From: Bacteroidaceae bacterium | GTDB taxonomy: Bacteria; Bacteroidota; Bacteroidia; Bacteroidales; Bacteroidaceae | Direction of reading: 5' to 3' | DNA: 9,562 bases | NCBI GenBank assembly: GCA_024695315.1 | Contig: JAILIJ010000336.1 | Coordinates: 1-9,562, forward strand | Shown here: positions 6,060 through 9,562 of the stretch, piece after piece | Layout of the letters: each line of letters begins with the position of its first letter | Numbering within the stretch: the stretch's first letter is position 1 | Program-made: the position numbers and the translations under genes | The notes under the pieces: model-generated | Told to the model about the DNA's origin: nothing | The model's input: only the letters and a program-made list of their open reading frames with translations | Database searches by the model: none

Positions 6060-8267
6060 ATGATTCAGACAGTAAAAAAACGTGATGGTCGCATTGTCGG
6101 CTATAACGAGGAAAAAATCAAAGCGGCCATACGTAAGGCTATGCTGGCTACCGATAAGGGAGAAGACGAAGCCCTAATCCAGCGTATCACAGACCGTATC
6201 GGTGCTAACGGCAAGGAACAGATGGATGTAGAGGCCATACAAGATGCCGTTGAATTGGAACTTATGAAAAGTTCCAGAAAAGATGTCGCCAAGAAATACA
6301 TTGCCTATCGTGACCAGAGAAGCATTGCACGCCGTGCAAAGACACGTGACATGTTTCAAGCTATCATCGACGCCAAGAGCAACGACGTTACCCGAGAGAA
6401 TGCCAATATGAATGCAGACTCACCTGCGGGAATGATGATGAAATTCGCAAGTGAGACAACAAAACCTTTCGTCGATGACTATCTCCTGTCACCTGATGTG
6501 AGAGAAGCTGTTAAAAATAACCTTCTACACATCCACGACAAGGATTACTACCCAACAAAGTCGCTTACTTGTGTACAGCACCCTCTCGACAAGATACTCA
6601 AAGAAGGATTCATGGCTGGACACGGAGAAAGCCGTCCAGCTAAGCGTATCGAGACTGCAAGCGTCATAGCTTGTATTTCACTTGAGACTGCACAGAACGA
6701 AATGCACGGAGGACAGGCTATCCCTGCTTTCGACTTCTACATGGCTCCATACGTACGTTCATCATACGTAGAGGAGGTAAAATATATTGAACAGATAACA
6801 GGACAGGATTTGACTGACCTATACGATACAGAGATAACAGACTACATCAAAGCACCACTCGATGGACTAACAGGCAAGGAACGTGCTAAGCAACATGCAA
6901 TAAACAGAACTGTAGGACGTGTTCATCAGGCTATGGAGGCTTTCATCCACAATATGAATACCATACACTCACGTGGTGGTAATCAGGTGGTCTTCAGTTC
7001 TATCAACTACGGTACAGATACAAGTGCCGAGGGACGTTGTGTAATCCGTGAACTGCTCGAATCAACATACGAGGGTGTAGGAAATGGTGCTACAGCCATC
7101 TTCCCTATCCAGATTTGGAAGAAAAAGAGAGGCATAAGCTATCTACCAGAAGATCGTAACTATGACCTTTACTGCCTCGCTTGTAAGGTTACAGCACGTC
7201 GTTTCTTCCCTAACTTCGTAAACCTCGACACTCCATACAACTATAATGAGAAATGGAGAGCTGACGATCCAGAACGTTACAAGTGGGAAATCGCTACTAT
7301 GGGATGTCGTACTCGTGTATTCGAGAACCGTTTCGGAGAGAAGACAAGTATAGGACGTGGTAACATCTCATTCTCAACAATCAATATCGTAGGACTTGCT
7401 CTTGAGGTACACAACATAGAAAATGAGGAGTCACGTATCAACGCATTCTTCGCACGCCTTGACGAGCTGCTCCAAATTACAGCAAAACAGTTACACGAGA
7501 GATTCTTATTCCAAAAGACTGCACTCGCAAAACAGTTCCAGCTAGTTATGTCTAAGCTTTGGGTAGGTAGCGAGAATCTGAATGAAAACGACACCATCGA
7601 CTCTGTTATCAATCAGGGTACATTGGGTATTGGATTCATCGGATTAGCAGAATGTCTTATCGCCCTTATAGGTAAGCACCACGGAGAAAGCGAGAAGGCA
7701 CAAGAACTTGGTTTGAGAATCGTGAACTATATGCGAGATCGCGTCAACGAGTTCAGCGAGAAATACCAGCACAACTATTCAGTACTCGCTACTCCAGCTG
7801 AAGGTCTCTCAGGACGCTTCACTAAGGGTGATAAGAAGAAGTTTGGCATCATCCCTGGAGTAACAGACAAGGACTACTATACAAACTCTAACCACGTACC
7901 TGTATACTACCACTGTAGCCCACGTCATAAGGCAGAGGTAGAAGCTCCTTACCACCCATTAACTGGTGGTGGCCACATCTTCTACGTTGAGATTGACGGA
8001 GATGCTACGCACAATCCTCAGGCCATCATGAACATCGTTGACCTCATGGATGAATACAATATCGGATATGGTTCTGTCAACCATAACAGAAATCGTTGTA
8101 TGAACTGTGGTTATGAGGATGCTACTCAAGGATTGAAGGTTTGCCCTAAGTGCGGCAGCACACATATAGACACTCTTCAGCGTATTACAGGCTACTTGGT
8201 AGGTACAACAGAACGTTGGAACTCTGGTAAACTTGCAGAATTGCATGACCGTGTGGTACACAAATAA
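6060..8267 (+). CDS. nrdD: Anaerobic (class III) ribonucleoside-triphosphate reductase
   Basis: NrdD reduces ribonucleoside triphosphates to deoxyribonucleotides in the cytoplasm using a glycyl radical, so it serves DNA synthesis without oxygen. The 735-residue length is normal for this group. Residues 1 to ~95 form an ATP-cone (VKKRDGRIVGYNEEKI), the site where ATP or dATP turns activity on or off. The reductase barrel follows. Likely active-site cysteines are Cys171 (KSLTCVQHP) and Cys416 (MGCRTRV), the latter matching the thiyl-radical cysteine of the family. A zinc site is formed by Cys680/Cys683 (RCMNCG) and Cys695/Cys698 (VCPKCG). The glycyl-radical motif is RITGYLVG, radical on Gly711; many NrdDs have Cys where Thr710 stands. 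The activase gene nrdG follows, separated by a terminator. A consensus promoter lies ~70 bp upstream. Confidence 0.97.
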   Translation: MIQTVKKRDGRIVGYNEEKIKAAIRKAMLATDKGEDEALIQRITDRIGANGKEQMDVEAIQDAVELELMKSSRKDVAKKYIAYRDQRSIARRAKTRDMFQAIIDAKSNDVTRENANMNADSPAGMMMKFASETTKPFVDDYLLSPDVREAVKNNLLHIHDKDYYPTKSLTCVQHPLDKILKEGFMAGHGESRPAKRIETASVIACISLETAQNEMHGGQAIPAFDFYMAPYVRSSYVEEVKYIEQITGQDLTDLYDTEITDYIKAPLDGLTGKERAKQHAINRTVGRVHQAMEAFIHNMNTIHSRGGNQVVFSSINYGTDTSAEGRCVIRELLESTYEGVGNGATAIFPIQIWKKKRGISYLPEDRNYDLYCLACKVTARRFFPNFVNLDTPYNYNEKWRADDPERYKWEIATMGCRTRVFENRFGEKTSIGRGNISFSTINIVGLALEVHNIENEESRINAFFARLDELLQITAKQLHERFLFQKTALAKQFQLVMSKLWVGSENLNENDTIDSVINQGTLGIGFIGLAECLIALIGKHHGESEKAQELGLRIVNYMRDRVNEFSEKYQHNYSVLATPAEGLSGRFTKGDKKKFGIIPGVTDKDYYTNSNHVPVYYHCSPRHKAEVEAPYHPLTGGGHIFYVEIDGDATHNPQAIMNIVDLMDEYNIGYGSVNHNRNRCMNCGYEDATQGLKVCPKCGSTHIDTLQRITGYLVGTTERWNSGKLAELHDRVVHK

Positions 8268-8292
8268 ATCTTTTTTTTTAATTGATAAAGTG

Positions 8293-8341
8293 AAAGTGCC
8301 ATTCGGACTCGTCATACACGAACGCTGAATGGCACTTTTTT
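8293..8341 (+). terminator. Intrinsic terminator between nrdD and nrdG
   Basis: AAAGTGCCATTC (8293-8304) pairs perfectly with GAATGGCACTTT (8327-8338). The stem extends by G-U and G-C pairs, and a small TCGT/ACGA hairpin sits in the loop. The T-run covers 8336-8341. The nrdG ATG is only 13 bases further on. The left flank is not A-rich, so it should act mainly on rightward transcription. Confidence 0.85.
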
Positions 8342-8354
8342 CATCCTACATTAT

Positions 8355-8837
8355 ATGTTACGAGTTATAGATATAAAAGAAGGCACTACAGTTGACGGAC
8401 CAGGACTTAGAACGTCAATATATTTCTCCGGATGTAACCACAAATGCGAGGGATGCCACAATCCTGAATCTTGGGATATAAATGCAGGGAATGAGACCTC
8501 TATTGAGGATTTGATAAAAGTTATCGACTACAATAATTTCGATGTAACTTTCTCTGGTGGAGACCCTTTCTTCCAGGCTGAAGGTGTTACAGAATTGGCA
8601 CGTGAAATAAAGAAAAACAATAGGAATATCTGGTGCTTCACAGGGTATAAATGGGAAGCCGTAGTAAACAATCAACGTTTCCGCCCACTTCTGGAAACTA
8701 TTGACGTACTTGTAGATAGTCCATTTATTCTAGCACAGAGAGATATTTCCCTACTCTTCCGCGGAAGTGCTAACCAGAGGATTATTGATGTCCCAGAATC
8801 TCTCAAGAAAGGAGAAATTGTTCTCTATAAATTCTGA
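8355..8837 (+). CDS. nrdG: Anaerobic ribonucleotide reductase activating protein (radical SAM)
   Basis: NrdG is the radical SAM activase that cleaves S-adenosylmethionine and takes a hydrogen atom from the radical glycine of NrdD (Gly711 here). The 160-residue length is typical. The [4Fe-4S] ligands are Cys27, Cys31 and Cys34 in GCNHKCEGCHNP (CX3CX2C). SAM-binding elements include SGGDPFF (67-73), and the family C-terminus FRGSANQRIIDV (135-146) is present. The N-terminal DGPGLRTSIYFSGC is also typical. The start at 8355 gives the standard NrdG N-terminus. No Shine-Dalgarno and no TAnnTTTG promoter is visible between the terminator at 8293-8341 and the ATG. Expression therefore probably relies on partial read-through from nrdD, which would keep the activase below the reductase in amount (inference). 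Confidence 0.96.
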   Translation: MLRVIDIKEGTTVDGPGLRTSIYFSGCNHKCEGCHNPESWDINAGNETSIEDLIKVIDYNNFDVTFSGGDPFFQAEGVTELAREIKKNNRNIWCFTGYKWEAVVNNQRFRPLLETIDVLVDSPFILAQRDISLLFRGSANQRIIDVPESLKKGEIVLYKF

Positions 8838-8894
8838 CATGCTATTTACATAAGATAGCTACATATTCCAGAACAGAATATAGATATACAAAAG

Positions 8895-8934
8895 TGAGGG
8901 AACTCCAAAATTGGAGTATCCCTCATTTTCCTTT
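8895..8934. terminator. Terminator shared by convergent nrdG and the downstream gene
   Basis: TGAGGGAACTCCAA (8895-8908) pairs with TTGGAGTATCCCTCA (8911-8925), leaving one bulged A and a tiny AT loop. Rightward it is followed by TTTTCCTTTT. Leftward the flank reads CTTTTG. Since nrdG ends at 8837 and the minus-strand gene at 9017, the hairpin can end transcripts from both sides, more strongly for nrdG. Confidence 0.75.
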
Positions 8935-9016
8935 TCATACATCAAAATAGTTTGGATAAACATTTTTATGATCATGCCCCTCATACTTGATACCTACCTT
9001 CCATACTCGAATCACA

Positions 9017-9514
9017 TTATTTCACATGTTTCTCTAAAAGATTGAGAAACTGCTGCTCTTCTATGTCAAGATATTCTGTCACAATATAATCATCCCTATG
9101 GACAAAGAAAAAAGAATGTGACTTTGCTTTTGCCTCATCCTTATACTGAGGCTGAATAGCGTTCTCAATTGCTGACAAGGTATTGAAACTCGATACGTCT
9201 CTCCACTCTATCCTCTTATATTTCTTTCCAAATTCTGAATAGACAGACAGGGCGTCATCCTTTATTACAGCAACCGGCTTCTTAAATATACAAAGATCAA
9301 CATAACGCTTTATCATCATCAATAATTGAAACAAAGCTGCAAGAGCCACAGGTGCAGAAAAAACTATAGCCAATATAGCAAGCCAAAACTCTACCCCACT
9401 TCTCAAAGTATTGTCTACGAATAGAACACAAAGAATTATAATTACCGACAAGAGAACTGAAAAATATGTGAGCGTGAAAGGATGCTCTTTCTCATAAACC
9501 TTTATTGTATTCAT
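9017..9514 (-). CDS. Small membrane protein of unknown function: two helices plus soluble domain
   Basis: The 165-residue protein has a polar N-terminus (MNTIKVYEKEHP), then two membrane helices (about 14-34 and 43-68). A cytoplasmic domain of ~90 residues follows, with alternating hydrophobic strands (PVAVIKDDALSVYS, YKRIEWRDVSSF, HSFFFVHRDD) and a final helix (EEQQFLNLLEKHVK). Two helices followed by a strand-rich segment with an 'xxIxWxDV' turn recall the small STM3941/PH-like membrane proteins common in Bacteroidota, but this is shape similarity only. No catalytic motif or cysteine pair is visible. The gene converges on nrdG and is probably unrelated to it. Upstream, a frame running in from the window edge stops 5 bases before this start, so the gene may be the second member of an operon. 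Confidence 0.8.
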   Translation of the reverse strand: MNTIKVYEKEHPFTLTYFSVLLSVIIILCVLFVDNTLRSGVEFWLAILAIVFSAPVALAALFQLLMMIKRYVDLCIFKKPVAVIKDDALSVYSEFGKKYKRIEWRDVSSFNTLSAIENAIQPQYKDEAKAKSHSFFFVHRDDYIVTEYLDIEEQQFLNLLEKHVK

Positions 9515-9519
9515 ATATC

Positions 9520-9561
9520 TTATTTTTGGGTGAACAAATATTTAATCATCTCTGATTTATT
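9520..9561 (-). CDS. Possible 3' end of an upstream gene (partial, window edge)
   Basis: On the minus strand the frame entering from the right edge reads 13 codons (NKSEMIKYLFTQK) and stops at TAA (9522-9520), 5 bases before the next ATG. The other two frames are closed at once by stops. Tight spacing to the next gene supports an operon partner, but so few codons prove nothing, and no function can be assigned. Confidence 0.3.
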   Translation of the reverse strand, partial: NKSEMIKYLFTQK

Positions 9562-9562
9562 A

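Overview
The window looks like chromosome of an anaerobic member of Bacteroidota, most likely Prevotella/Segatella or a close relative. Three things point there: AT-rich intergenic DNA; promoter candidates of the Bacteroidota type (TTTG-like -33 box, 19-20 bp spacer, TAnnTTTG -7 box) with no clear Shine-Dalgarno sequences; and a class III (strictly anaerobic) ribonucleotide reductase as the central metabolic gene. The genus is inference, not proven by the sequence.

Layout. Positions 1-180 (minus) hold the N-terminal 60 codons of a gene for an exported protein cut by the window edge. Its promoter (242-273) sits beside a cluster of TGTCTCA half-sites (290-334). Next, also on minus, is a membrane-anchored AraC-type regulator (691-1836). 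A 1.2 kb gene-poor stretch follows (1837-3027). It holds a REP-like palindrome, a 14-bp perfect palindrome, a seven-unit decamer array with T-tracts in helical phase, and a compact promoter-plus-terminator unit (2712-2828) that looks like a small RNA gene or an attenuated leader. On plus, a MATE-family exporter (3028-4395) overlaps a DUF418/YeiB-like membrane protein gene (4383-5546) by 13 bases. A second repeat-bearing gap (5547-6059) precedes nrdD (6060-8267) and nrdG (8355-8837). A strong intrinsic terminator lies between these two. nrdG ends at a hairpin shared with a convergent minus-strand gene for a small two-helix membrane protein (9017-9514). The probable 3' end of another minus-strand gene is at the right edge.

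How the genes work together. NrdG uses S-adenosylmethionine and a [4Fe-4S] cluster to place a glycyl radical on NrdD, which then reduces ribonucleoside triphosphates to deoxyribonucleotides without oxygen. The MATE/DUF418 pair is very probably one translationally coupled operon; its substrate cannot be read from sequence. The AraC-like protein may control the exported-protein gene downstream of it through the TGTCTCA sites, but this is inference from position and geometry.

No CRISPR array, tRNA, rRNA, transposase or phage gene was seen. The protein-coding content is ordinary for the group. The parts that known families do not explain are intergenic: the small-RNA/attenuator unit, the phased decamer array, the TGTCTCA cluster and the nrdD-nrdG terminator.
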